NCBI GenBank assembly: GCA_963739515.1
Contig: CAVUAO010000003.1
Coordinates: 248,001-312,000, forward strand
Reading direction: 5' to 3'
Length of the DNA: 64,000 nucleotides
Origin: JBFYTX01 sp963739515
GTDB lineage: Bacteria > Chloroflexota > Dehalococcoidia > Dehalococcoidales > RBG-16-60-22
Position numbers and translations under genes: made by a program. The stretch's first letter is position 1. The number at the start of each line of letters is the position of its first letter. Positions 43,301-49,716 of the stretch are shown here, piece by piece. The notes beneath the pieces are model-generated. The model searched no databases and had not been told where the DNA came from. It saw only the letters and a list, made by a program, of their open reading frames with translations.

Positions 43301-45584
43301 AGGCTTATATAGTTATGTAGCCCCTGACTTTACCTGGAACATCGGTAATCTCAGTGTTGGCGCTTCAGCCAATCTCACTATCGTGGTCCAGGCGCCATTG
43401 GCATCCGGTCCGATATCCAATACCGCCGTGGTTTCCGCCAGCAATCCCGACCCCGTCCCGGGCAACAATACCGCGACGGCAACCACACAGGTCAACTTTG
43501 TTCCGAGTCCAGCCGACCTCCAGATACTGAAGACCGACAGCCCGGACCCCGTTATCGCCGGGAATAACTTGACCTACACCATTACGGTCACGAATAACGG
43601 CCCCAATAACGCCACCAGCATCAGCGTGGGCGATACACTGCCCGCCGGTACAATATTCCAAACGGCCTCACCGTCAACCGGCTCATATAGTTTTACCGCC
43701 CCCGACCTTACCTGGAACATCGGCAGCCTCAGCGTTGGCGCTTCAGCCAATATCACCATCGTGGTTGCCGCGCCCGCGGCAACGGGTCTTATCACCAATA
43801 CCGCCACGGTGGGCGGCAGCGAGACCGACCTCAATCCGTTAAATAATTCGGCTTCTGCTTCCACGATGGTCATGCCCTCCGGCGATTTACCCGATATCAA
43901 CGTGGTCCCGAAAACTCTCGACTTCGGGACGATAAACATAGGCTCGTCCAGCGCGGCCCGGACGGTAACCGTATCCAATAACGGCACCGCCAACCTGGTC
44001 ATCGATAACCTGACCATCGATAATGCCCAGTTCGCCATTGTCAGTGGCAATATCTCCGGTCAAACGCTGGCCCCGGGTGATTCCCGCATTATCAGTCTAA
44101 TATTCACCCCGACGGCGGTCGGGACCTATAACGCCAGCCTGGCGATACCGTCTAACGACCCGGACGAACCGGTAACTATCGTGACCCTGACCGGCAACGC
44201 CCCCACTCCCGCTCCAGATATTGATGTCACGCCTTTATTTATCAATTTCGGAAATGTCGACGTGGGCTCAGCCAGTCAGGTCAAAAAGGTCACTGTAAGC
44301 AACGTAGGCAACGCTCCGCTGAACATCGGAACCCTTTCTTTCAATGCACCCCGGTTTTATATCGTCGGCGGCAGTGACATCTCCGGTCAGACGATGAACC
44401 CCGGCGCTTCCGCCAATATCTCCTTAATTTTTATCCCGATAGACGAGGGACCGCGGTCAGCCAACCTGTCCATACCCTCTAACGACCCCGACGAGCCGGT
44501 GGTTAACGTCTCGTTATCCGGCAATGGCGTCAATCCGGGGCCGCCGCCTCCACCGCCTCCTCCTCCAGAGCCCACGCCCACGCCGACACCAACACCGACG
44601 CCTACGCCCACACCGACGGTGACCCCTACGCCAACGCCAACGGTGACGCCCGAAGGGCCGCAATACTTTACCGTGGATTTCGAGGGTAAAATCACCAGGG
44701 AGCTGGCTGACGACCTCGGACGACCGATAAAGCGCATGGAAGCACCCAGCCCGGACGGCCTTCACCTGATAGTAATAGAAGCATTCACCTCCGCCAGGGA
44801 CAGCGCCGGAAATATAGTTACCCTGCTGGAAATCAGAGAAACGCAGTCGCCGCCGCTCCCGGAAAATACCCGGCTGGTAGGCAAAGCCTACGAATTCAAG
44901 CCCACCGGGACGGTCTTCGATAAACCCATAAAGCTGACGCTGGGCTATAACGTCAACGACCTGCCCGAGGACGTGATATCCGTGGGCGCGGCCTATTATA
45001 CGAGCACCGGCTGGACGTATCTGGAGACCGAGTCCTCCAGCGTGGCCGAGCTGGGCAAACTGACCGCGCCGGTGAATCACTTTACCGTGTTCGCCGTGCT
45101 GGCAACAGTGCCGCCGGAACAGGGAGGCGGACAACCTCCGGAGCCCACCCCCACACCCACGCCTCCGGTATTGGGCGCGTCGTTTAAACTGAGCAATTTA
45201 GGTATTAATCCGTCAGTACACAGAATCTTTGAAAATCTGTCGTACGTCATCAGGACGGGCGAAAACGCGCTTATCACCGTGGATGTCACCAATAAGGGAG
45301 GCCAGCCGGGCACTTACGCCGCCATCCTGATGGTCAACGGGGCGGAGCGCGAAAGAAAAGCCATAACACTCGAACCAGGGCAGACCCAGACAGTGTCGTT
45401 CTCCTTGACCGGCAACGAGGCGGGCACGTATACCGTAGTCGTCGGCGAGCTTACGGGGGACTTCCTGAGCGAGCTCTGGATTAACTGGTGGCTTATCGTG
45501 GCGACCATCGCCGTGATTATTTTAATAATCTGGCTCATCTGGTATATAATTAAAAGGAGAAAGCGGAAAAAGTCAGGTAATTAA
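37317..45584 (+). CDS. Giant cell-surface repeat protein (13 ASH-like, 7 DUF11 repeats, CARDB-like domain, membrane anchor)
   Basis: 2755 residues. Signal peptide (VSVLAILVVLMQIIFPQSAAA), then 11 ASH/choice-of-anchor-type beta repeats of 111-112 residues (each PDINV-x-PLSL-DFG ... PSNDPDP-ENPVIV-LSGTG; residues about 28-1250). Seven DUF11-type repeats follow (DLAITK-D-PDPV ... VTNNGP, about 1256-2188), two more divergent ASH repeats (about 2193-2410), a P-T-rich linker (about 2408-2445), a globular segment, a second short Pro/Thr linker, a CARDB-like Ig domain (about 2620-2710), one membrane helix (about 2720-2743) and a basic R/K tail. This is a cell-wall-less surface stalk or adhesin anchored by its C-terminus. 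The repeats are nearly identical at DNA level. The assembly of such an array needs caution. Confidence 0.9.
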   Translation: MRKVSVLAILVVLMQIIFPQSAAACVPDINVTPTTLDFGPVTVGTLSPPQTVTVTNEGEAVLTICYVDIVGPDATMFGVSSVNSTSYKIPPKVSVTATLQFRPGSTGAKSAYLRIHSDDPDERYVYVLLKGTGIEAPPSKPDIDVNPLTLAFGNVQVLTPSTAQNVTVSNTGNAPLNIHNLTIDNGQFTIVSGNISGQTLAAGASANISIVFTPAATGLQTAHLNIPSNDPDPAENPVIVALSGTGLETPKNPDINVDPLSLNFGNVQVGTPSTTENVTVSNTGNAVLNIYNLAIDNGQFAIVSGNISGQTLAAGASANISIVFTPTATGLQTAHLNIPSNDPDPGENPVIVTLSGTGSETPKNPDINVDPLSLDFGTVLVSTPSTTENVTVSNTGNAVLNIYNLTIDNGQFAIVSGNISGQTVAAGASANISIVFTPTATGLQTGNLTIPSNDPDPAENPVIVTLSGTGSETPKNPDINVDPLSLDFGTVLVSTPSTTENVTVSNTGNAVLNIYNLTIDNGQFAIVSGNISGQTLAAGASANISIVFTPAATGLQTAHLNIPSNDPDPGENPVIVTLSGTGLETPKNPDINVDPLSLDFGSVQVGTPSVSQNVTVSNIGTAVLNIYNLAIDNGQFAIVSGNISGQTLAAGASANISIVFTPAATGLQTGNLTIPSNDPDPGENPVIVTLSGTGLETPKKPDIYVDPLTLNFGNVQVGIPSATENITVSNTGNAVLDIYNLTIDNGQFAIVSGNISGQTLAAGASANISIVFTPTATGLQTANLNIPSNDPDPSENPVIVTLSGTGSETPTPDINVNPLSLDFGTVLVGTPSTTENVTVSNTGNAVLNIYNLTIDNGQFAIVSGNISGQTLAAGASANISIVFTPAATGLQTANLNIPSNDPDPAENPVIVTLSGTGSETPIPDINVNPLSLDFGSVQVLTTSVSQNVTVSNTGTAVLNIFNLTIDNGQFTIVSGNISGQTLAAGASANISIVFTPAATGLQTAHLNIPSNDPDPAENPVIVTLSGTGSETPIPDINVNPLSLDFGSVQVLTTSVSQNVTVSNTGTAVLNIFNLTIDNGQFTIVSGNISGQTLAAGASANISIVFTPAATGLQTAHLNIPSNDPDPAENPVIVALSGTGLETPIPDINVDPLSLDFGTVLVGTPSTTENVTVSNTGNAPLNIYNLTIDNGQFAIVSGNISGQTLAAGASANISIVFTPTATGLQTAHLNIPSNDPDPGENPVIVTLSGTGKIITVDLKITKKDNLDPVVFGEDFVYTLTVTNNGPDDATGVQVADTLPPYLNLISLNTLSGSATETAGTVNWNIGNLASGANAGLDITVTLKALALMTVSSFTNDAQVAGNQPDPDLTNNTASESTAILATDLQITKTDFPDPVALGDNFTWVVTVTNNGPVDAVDVIAIDTYASPETDIHAITPSAGSVIGTPPAWLVDFATETGLPIITPSAGTSVLYWDIGDLAAGASVNMTMVASANFTLSSVLPAAPLLALMGPGALPSFTLPNMALVLSTLGDPNFVNNTAFVTTTSEVTFAQADLSITKSDSPDPVAPGDNITYTITIQNNGPDNATGVFVLDSWVKSQLAFKSAMPSTGTANQTLPAWLSVILGSPPDTDYLYWEVGDLASGATATLTMVATANATIPLSSVITDMALVSGPVVDNDTSNNYDWETTGIAQSDLAITKSDNPDPVAVGGNLVYTLTVTNNGPADATGIIVTDNLPGGTIFQSATPSAGSYSYAAPDVTWDVGSLNVGASATLTILVTAPASTGDITNTATVSGHYPDPDPANNTAAETTTVVAAGTADLAITKTDSPDPVATSGNLTYTLTVTNNGPGNATTVSVSDTLPGGTIFQSATPSAGSYSFTAPDVTWNAGNLSVGASANLTILVTAPSTTGPISNTASVSAGSTDPIPGNNTATETTMVTLPTDADLAITKTDSPDPVTGGSNLTYTITVTNNGPANATGVSVSDTLPGGTIFQIATPSTGLYSYVAPDFTWNIGNLSVGASANLTIVVQAPLASGPISNTAVVSASNPDPVPGNNTATATTQVNFVPSPADLQILKTDSPDPVIAGNNLTYTITVTNNGPNNATSISVGDTLPAGTIFQTASPSTGSYSFTAPDLTWNIGSLSVGASANITIVVAAPAATGLITNTATVGGSETDLNPLNNSASASTMVMPSGDLPDINVVPKTLDFGTINIGSSSAARTVTVSNNGTANLVIDNLTIDNAQFAIVSGNISGQTLAPGDSRIISLIFTPTAVGTYNASLAIPSNDPDEPVTIVTLTGNAPTPAPDIDVTPLFINFGNVDVGSASQVKKVTVSNVGNAPLNIGTLSFNAPRFYIVGGSDISGQTMNPGASANISLIFIPIDEGPRSANLSIPSNDPDEPVVNVSLSGNGVNPGPPPPPPPPPEPTPTPTPTPTPTPTPTVTPTPTPTVTPEGPQYFTVDFEGKITRELADDLGRPIKRMEAPSPDGLHLIVIEAFTSARDSAGNIVTLLEIRETQSPPLPENTRLVGKAYEFKPTGTVFDKPIKLTLGYNVNDLPEDVISVGAAYYTSTGWTYLETESSSVAELGKLTAPVNHFTVFAVLATVPPEQGGGQPPEPTPTPTPPVLGASFKLSNLGINPSVHRIFENLSYVIRTGENALITVDVTNKGGQPGTYAAILMVNGAERERKAITLEPGQTQTVSFSLTGNEAGTYTVVVGELTGDFLSELWINWWLIVATIAVIILIIWLIWYIIKRRKRKKSGN
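37398..41063 (+). repeat. Tandem 333-336-bp repeat array
   Basis: Eleven units beginning at GAT codons near 37398, 37740, 38076, 38412, 38748, 39084, 39420, 39753, 40086, 40419 and 40752. The spacing is 342, then 336 five times, about 336, then 333 for four units. Units 9 and 10 are identical for about their first 190 bases. Confidence 0.92.
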
Positions 45585-45609
45585 TGACAAATGAGGGAGT
45601 GTCTCGTTG

Positions 45610-46248
45610 ATGAAATCGCTTAACGTTCTCATCGTCACTCCCGCTTTCGATAAAACATTACCCACCGCCGATAAAGAGACCCTGCGTCAAATCAGCCTCG
45701 TCAGTCCCGGGATAAAGGTCAACGATGCCTCGTCGCTGCTGATAGCCGAATTCCGCGGAGATAATTCCGCCAAAGAGAAATTCGATGTCCTCCTGGCCGA
45801 AGCCGAGGTCATTTACGGGCTGATTTTACCCCGGGACATCCTCGCCAGAGCCCCAAAGCTGAAATGGATACAGATGATGTCCGCCGGCGTCGACCGCCTA
45901 AGAGATACCGAAATCTGGCGGAGCCGGTTAACGATAACGGGGGTCAGCGGCATCCACGCCACGCCCATCGGCGAATTCGTTCTCCAGTTGATGTTGATGT
46001 TCGTCAAGGGAGCGCCGCGGAGCTTCCAGATGAAGCAAAAACGTGAATGGCAAAGGTATCGTTCCACGGTGCTGCGCGGCAAAACGGTGGGCATCGTCGG
46101 CCTGGGGCATATCGGGCGGGAGGTAGCGCGGCTGTCCCAAGCCTTCGGGATGAGGGTCATCGCCACCAGAAGGTCGTCCAGGAAGATAGGGACGGCTCAG
46201 ATACGTGGACAGTCTATTGCCCGCGAAGCAACTGCCGTCGCTGCTTAA
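45610..46248 (+). CDS. D-isomer 2-hydroxyacid dehydrogenase, N-terminal fragment (before frameshift)
   Basis: Starts at the ATG at 45610, with GAGGGAG upstream (a TTG lies just before it). It contains the substrate domain (VLLAEAEVIYGLILPRDILARAPKLKWIQMMSAGVDRL), the loop GIHATPIGEFVLQLMLMFVKG, and the NAD-binding G-L-G-H-I-G-R-E-V of the second domain. The frame breaks at the G-run 46189-46191; the last about 18 residues are out-of-frame. Correction gives a 338-residue enzyme ending at 46627, reading KIGRLRYVDSLLPAKQLPSLLKESD. Confidence 0.86.
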   Translation: MKSLNVLIVTPAFDKTLPTADKETLRQISLVSPGIKVNDASSLLIAEFRGDNSAKEKFDVLLAEAEVIYGLILPRDILARAPKLKWIQMMSAGVDRLRDTEIWRSRLTITGVSGIHATPIGEFVLQLMLMFVKGAPRSFQMKQKREWQRYRSTVLRGKTVGIVGLGHIGREVARLSQAFGMRVIATRRSSRKIGTAQIRGQSIAREATAVAA

Positions 46249-46627
46249 AGAAAGCGACTTTGTGGTGATATGCACACCGCACACCCCGGAAACGCACCAT
46301 CTCATCGGCGAAAAGGAACTCGGTGTAATGAAGTCGACCGCTTACATCATCAATATCGCCCGGGGCGGCATTATCGATGAAGCGGCGCTTGTCCGGGCCC
46401 TCGCTGAAAAACGCATCGCCGGGGCGGGGCTGGACGTCACCGAAAGGGAACCCCTCCCCGCCGACAGTCGGCTCTGGGACTTGGATAACGTCATCCTGAG
46501 CCCGCATATCTCCGGCGGCCAGGAAAACTATATGGTGCGCGCCACTGAACTGTTCTGCGAAAATCTCCGGCGCTACCTCGCCGGGAAGAAACTCCTGAAC
46601 GTTATCGATAGAAAAAAAGGCTATTAA
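46205..46627 (+). CDS. D-isomer 2-hydroxyacid dehydrogenase, C-terminal fragment (after frameshift)
   Basis: Continuation of the dehydrogenase: DFVVICTPHTPETHHLIGEKELGVMKSTAYIINIARGGIIDEAALVRALAEKRIAGAGLDVTEREPLP, with the catalytic Arg in NIARGG, Glu in TEREPLP and His in LSPHISGG. It lacks its own ribosome-binding site. Likely an NAD(P)-dependent reductase of a 2-oxoacid. A terminator follows. Confidence 0.82.
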   Translation: MDSLLPAKQLPSLLKESDFVVICTPHTPETHHLIGEKELGVMKSTAYIINIARGGIIDEAALVRALAEKRIAGAGLDVTEREPLPADSRLWDLDNVILSPHISGGQENYMVRATELFCENLRRYLAGKKLLNVIDRKKGY

Positions 46628-46682
46628 AGTCCCCGCCGGCAAGACCTCAAACCCGGTATCAATAACCATTTTTACCGCTTTG

Positions 46683-46727
46683 CCCTCTATTTTTTAATGG
46701 GAGTCAACCCTCAGATAAAATAGAGGG
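46683..46727 (+). terminator. Hairpin downstream of the dehydrogenase gene
   Basis: CCCTCTATTTT (46683-46693) pairs with AAAATAGAGGG (46717-46727); the loop contains a smaller GGG/CCC stem. A TATTTTGCTTTT run follows. Likely an intrinsic terminator. Confidence 0.72.
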
Positions 46728-46770
46728 TATTTTGCTTTTCACCCGGGGCGAAGTGGCTTAAAGTGAAGAG

Positions 46771-47163
46771 GTGAAAACGGGTAGAAGGGCTCTATTATTC
46801 AGTAACACCCTGGCACATCCCCTGGTGGCCGCGATGCTGGCCCGGACGGGCTTCGGCGTCGACCTGGCGGCCGACGCCGACCTGGGATTGCGGCAACTGG
46901 AAACGCAGGCCTACGACATCGCCGTGATCATAGAAAGACACGGCTCGGGGAGCTGGCAACTTTGCGAGAAAATAAAGGGCATCACCGCCATTCCGCTTAT
47001 CGTCGTGGACACTAACGCCGGCCCGGATGCCTGCGCCCGGGCCATTGCCGCCGGGGCGGACTACTTTATAAGAAAGCCCTTCGGCCCGCTGGAGTTCCTG
47101 GCCAGGGTAAACTCCCTGCTGCAGCGCTCATCCCAACGCCAGGTCATACCCGCCGGACTATAA
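46771..47163 (+). CDS. Degenerate response-regulator receiver domain protein
   Basis: 130 residues from a GTG. The overall receiver fold is kept: alternating hydrophobic strands, GADYFIRKPFGPLEFLARV with the conserved Lys (K102), and the Cys/Glu helix. The phosphoacceptor Asp is replaced: where receivers read L-L-D, this one reads V-I-I-E (E55), and the N-terminal acidic pair is absent (ALLFSNTLAH). A Glu at that site can mimic the phosphorylated form. No output domain and no adjacent kinase. Probably a phosphorylation-independent adaptor. Confidence 0.7.
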   Translation: MKTGRRALLFSNTLAHPLVAAMLARTGFGVDLAADADLGLRQLETQAYDIAVIIERHGSGSWQLCEKIKGITAIPLIVVDTNAGPDACARAIAAGADYFIRKPFGPLEFLARVNSLLQRSSQRQVIPAGL

Positions 47164-47164
47164 C

Positions 47165-47193
47165 AAAAAGGGGGGGGCCGCGAGGCTCCCCCC
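47165..47193 (-). terminator. Intrinsic terminator of the inhibitor lipoprotein gene
   Basis: On the minus strand a 10-bp G/C stem (47170-47179 with 47184-47193, one wobble) with loop GCGA is followed by CTTTTT. It may also act on the plus strand, though without a T-run there. Confidence 0.8.
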
Positions 47194-47218
47194 TCATTAC
47201 TTATCGCGTTACTATTCC

Positions 47219-47668
47219 TTATTTTATATTTACGTTCACCGTTACCGTATATAAATCCTTTTCCCCCTCGGGCCATGACTGACCGTAGCTCATCCGAATC
47301 ATCGCCAGGCCGGTGTCCCTCGTGTTGAAGACCCAGACATCCGTACCGCCGGCGCCAAGGAGAGTGCCTTTAGGCGCCTCGTAATTTTGTGATGCCTGCA
47401 CGATATACTCCGGATGGACGATTTCCGTAACTAACCAGCTGTATCCGGTGGTGGGATTAGAGCCGAGCCTGACCGTAACCGTACCGGGATAGGTGGTGTC
47501 GACGTATTTCAGCATGCTTTTCTGCGCGGCAAATTGGTCCAGGGTGATGGCTATCGCCCCGGTTGCCGGGGCGGGGGTCGGGGTGGCCTCTTTGGCCGAG
47601 GCACAACCGGTGATGAGCCAGGGCAGCAGCAGGATGGCAACCAGACCAAAGATAAATATCTTTTTCAT
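47219..47668 (-). CDS. Chagasin-like (I42) cysteine protease inhibitor, lipoprotein
   Basis: 149 residues with a lipobox LITGC signal (MKKIFIFGLVAILLLPWLITGC) and a Pro/Thr linker. The Ig-like inhibitor domain has the three loop motifs of I42 chagasins: GSNPTTGYSW (loop L2), GAGGTDVWVF (L4) and SYGQSWPEGE in the L6 region. Such proteins block papain-family proteases. It is probably anchored on the outer membrane face and may protect envelope proteins from exogenous or self cysteine proteases. Confidence 0.86.
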   Translation of the reverse strand: MKKIFIFGLVAILLLPWLITGCASAKEATPTPAPATGAIAITLDQFAAQKSMLKYVDTTYPGTVTVRLGSNPTTGYSWLVTEIVHPEYIVQASQNYEAPKGTLLGAGGTDVWVFNTRDTGLAMIRMSYGQSWPEGEKDLYTVTVNVNIK

Positions 47669-47763
47669 TTTAGTGCCTTCCTATTAAATATTTCTTCGTC
47701 TTATATTATAACGCACGTCAAGACCGTAAGTTGGGGCGATCACCGTATTATTTAATTAATTGA

Positions 47764-47793
47764 TTGTTCATTGGCATTGGAATCCTCTATAAT
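47764..47793 (+). promoter_or_regulatory. Promoter of the DsrMKC-like cluster
   Basis: TTGTTC (47764-47769), 18-base spacer, TATAAT (47788-47793), with GGAGG about 12 bases before the ATG at 47828. Confidence 0.6.
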
Positions 47794-47827
47794 TATACCG
47801 GACTCGGGAAATGGAGGCCATTGACCT

Positions 47828-48457
47828 ATGCCGGACTATGTAGCTTTGAAGAAAAAGGTGGACGAACTGGCCGAGAGAGTGTGGGACGTGAAGGGCATCG
47901 AAGCCAGGGTAAAAAAGCTGATGGAAAAAGGCATTCCGCGCAAAAAGCTCGACCCGAAAGAGATGATAGCCAATAAAAGCAAAATCCTCGACCGCGTTCA
48001 GCAGCGGGCGGAGGAGTATAACTTTATTTTTAAGAACTGCGCCCAGGGCACCGCGATGGCGCTGATGGAAGAATTCGGACTGGGCAACATGGAAATCATC
48101 AAAGCCCTGACGCCTTTTCCCGGCATCGGCGGGACGGGCGAAATATGCGGCGGCATTACCGGCAGCCTCATCGCCTTCGGGCTGTATTTCGGCACGGATA
48201 ACCGGCTCGACGTCGAAACCACGAACAAGGTCATCATGACCTCCCAGAAATTCATGGCCTATTTCGAGGACGCGGTCGGCCATTTATACTGCTCGGACAT
48301 CATCGAAACGGTGATACTGGGTCGCCGACTGAATCCCGGTGACAGCGAGGCGGCCATGATAAGCTTCGCGGGCGAGAAGGGTTTTGAGAAATGCGGGCTG
48401 CCGCCGGGGGTTGGCTGCCGCCTGGCGGCCGGGTTCATCATCGATAGCATGAAATAA
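47828..48457 (+). CDS. C_GCAxxG_C_C family redox protein
   Basis: 209 residues. The diagnostic cysteines occur as KNCAQGTAMAL, ICGGITGSLIAFGLYFG, YCSDI, and GFEKCGLPPGVGCRLAAGF. The N-terminus is a charged helix. This family is found beside redox enzymes and may carry a cluster or disulfide. It is the first gene of the cluster with DsrM-like, DsrK-like and DsrC, separated from the DsrM-like start by 16 bases, so a role in the same electron relay is suggested, not shown. Confidence 0.8.
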   Translation: MPDYVALKKKVDELAERVWDVKGIEARVKKLMEKGIPRKKLDPKEMIANKSKILDRVQQRAEEYNFIFKNCAQGTAMALMEEFGLGNMEIIKALTPFPGIGGTGEICGGITGSLIAFGLYFGTDNRLDVETTNKVIMTSQKFMAYFEDAVGHLYCSDIIETVILGRRLNPGDSEAAMISFAGEKGFEKCGLPPGVGCRLAAGFIIDSMK

Positions 48458-48473
48458 CACCACGGGAGCAGTC

Positions 48474-49388
48474 ATGTCCGGTATTTTCTGGCCGGTCTTT
48501 ATTTTTAGCGCGATATTCATTTTTCTGGTTGAAGCCGCATATCGTATCCTATCTATCATCAGGCTGCCGGTACATCTGAGGTGGGAACTGGCGCCGATAC
48601 CACATGAAAAGGGGAAAAACCGTTACGGCGGCTCTTACCTTGAAGAATACGAATGGTGGCGGAAGCCGCGGCGCCGCTCACGCACCGCTCCGATAATATA
48701 TATGCTCCGGGAAATAGTCATCCTTAGGGGAGTATGGAAAAACAACCGTTCTCTGTGGCCTTTTTCCTTATTACTACACGCCGGCATTTATTTATTCGTA
48801 ATCACGCTTGTGTTACACATCATTAATGCCATGTTCATTATTACCGGCGTACCGGCCTCAGTCCTTAACGTGTTTCAGAGCATTACCTCGGTCCTGGCTC
48901 TGGCGGGGTATCTGGAGGGGGGCCTGGGGGCGATATCGCTCATCCTGAAACGCCGTCTGGACAGCGATTATAGACCGTTCACCACCATCCCGATGTATTT
49001 CCGGCTCGTATTTCTGGGGGCGGTATTTATCAGCGGCATCTGGGCCTGGGCCGCCAGTGCAGCTTTTGCCTCCGAAACAAGCCAGCTTGTAAAAAATCTT
49101 ATAATGCTTGATAACAGCATCTCGGCGGGCGTGCCTCTGGCAACACACATTATCATATCACTGCTGTTTATCGTCTATCTGCCGTTTACAGACATGCTCC
49201 ACTTTATTGCTAAATATTTTACCTATCACGCGGTACGCTGGAACGATGAACCACTGGGTGAAAAAATGGATGAAAAATTACGAGACCTTATAGACCAACC
49301 TGCCGATTGGTCGGCACCGCACGCGGGGTCGGGAAAAAGCTGGGCGGAAATAGCGTCCGGGAAAGCTGATAATGCCGAAAAACCTTAA
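48474..49388 (+). CDS. DsrM/NarI-like membrane cytochrome b subunit
   Basis: 304 residues with five or six membrane helices. His residues positioned within helices (SLLLHAGIYLFV, VLHIINAM, ATHIIISLLF, DMLHFIAKYF) are candidate axial ligands for two b hemes, as in NarI/DsrM. An arginine-rich cytoplasmic loop (KPRRRSRTAP) follows the first helix. The C-terminal 16 bases overlap the DsrK-like gene. It should take electrons from menaquinol and pass them to the Fe-S subunit, or the reverse. Confidence 0.8.
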   Translation: MSGIFWPVFIFSAIFIFLVEAAYRILSIIRLPVHLRWELAPIPHEKGKNRYGGSYLEEYEWWRKPRRRSRTAPIIYMLREIVILRGVWKNNRSLWPFSLLLHAGIYLFVITLVLHIINAMFIITGVPASVLNVFQSITSVLALAGYLEGGLGAISLILKRRLDSDYRPFTTIPMYFRLVFLGAVFISGIWAWAASAAFASETSQLVKNLIMLDNSISAGVPLATHIIISLLFIVYLPFTDMLHFIAKYFTYHAVRWNDEPLGEKMDEKLRDLIDQPADWSAPHAGSGKSWAEIASGKADNAEKP

Positions 49389-49716
49389 ACTTAAGGATAT
49401 ATCCAAAAACGGAGAGACCCAGCTCAGCGGGGTTGACATTAACGAGCTGCTACCGCTGCCGCCGCCCTACGACAAGAGCGAAAAGTTTCCGGCAATAAAG
49501 GCACTTACCCCAGACCAGCAAAACAGACTGGTATGCAACCTCGACGGTTTCGTGGCGCTGGCTTTGCCCCGCCCGAAAAACGCCGCAGAAGAAGAGAAAT
49601 ACGTCGGGCAGTTCGTCGCGGGGCTGAAAAAACTCCTCGATAAAGAAAATAACTGGACTTTTCTGCAGCCCCTGTTGCTTATCCCTGGACTACTGCGCCC
49701 GGTGCCAGACCTGTAA
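49372..49716 (+). CDS. DsrK/HdrD-like Fe-S protein, N-terminal fragment (before frameshift)
   Basis: Starts inside the DsrM-like gene. N-terminal leader MPKNLKLKDISKNGETQLSG and a helical stretch through LLDKENNWTFLQPLLL. One extra C in the run 49683-49685 shifts the frame just before the first [4Fe-4S] motif, and the reading frame closes at 49716. A corrected gene would run to 50999, about 541 residues, close to typical DsrK length. Confidence 0.8.
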   Translation: MPKNLKLKDISKNGETQLSGVDINELLPLPPPYDKSEKFPAIKALTPDQQNRLVCNLDGFVALALPRPKNAAEEEKYVGQFVAGLKKLLDKENNWTFLQPLLLIPGLLRPVPDL

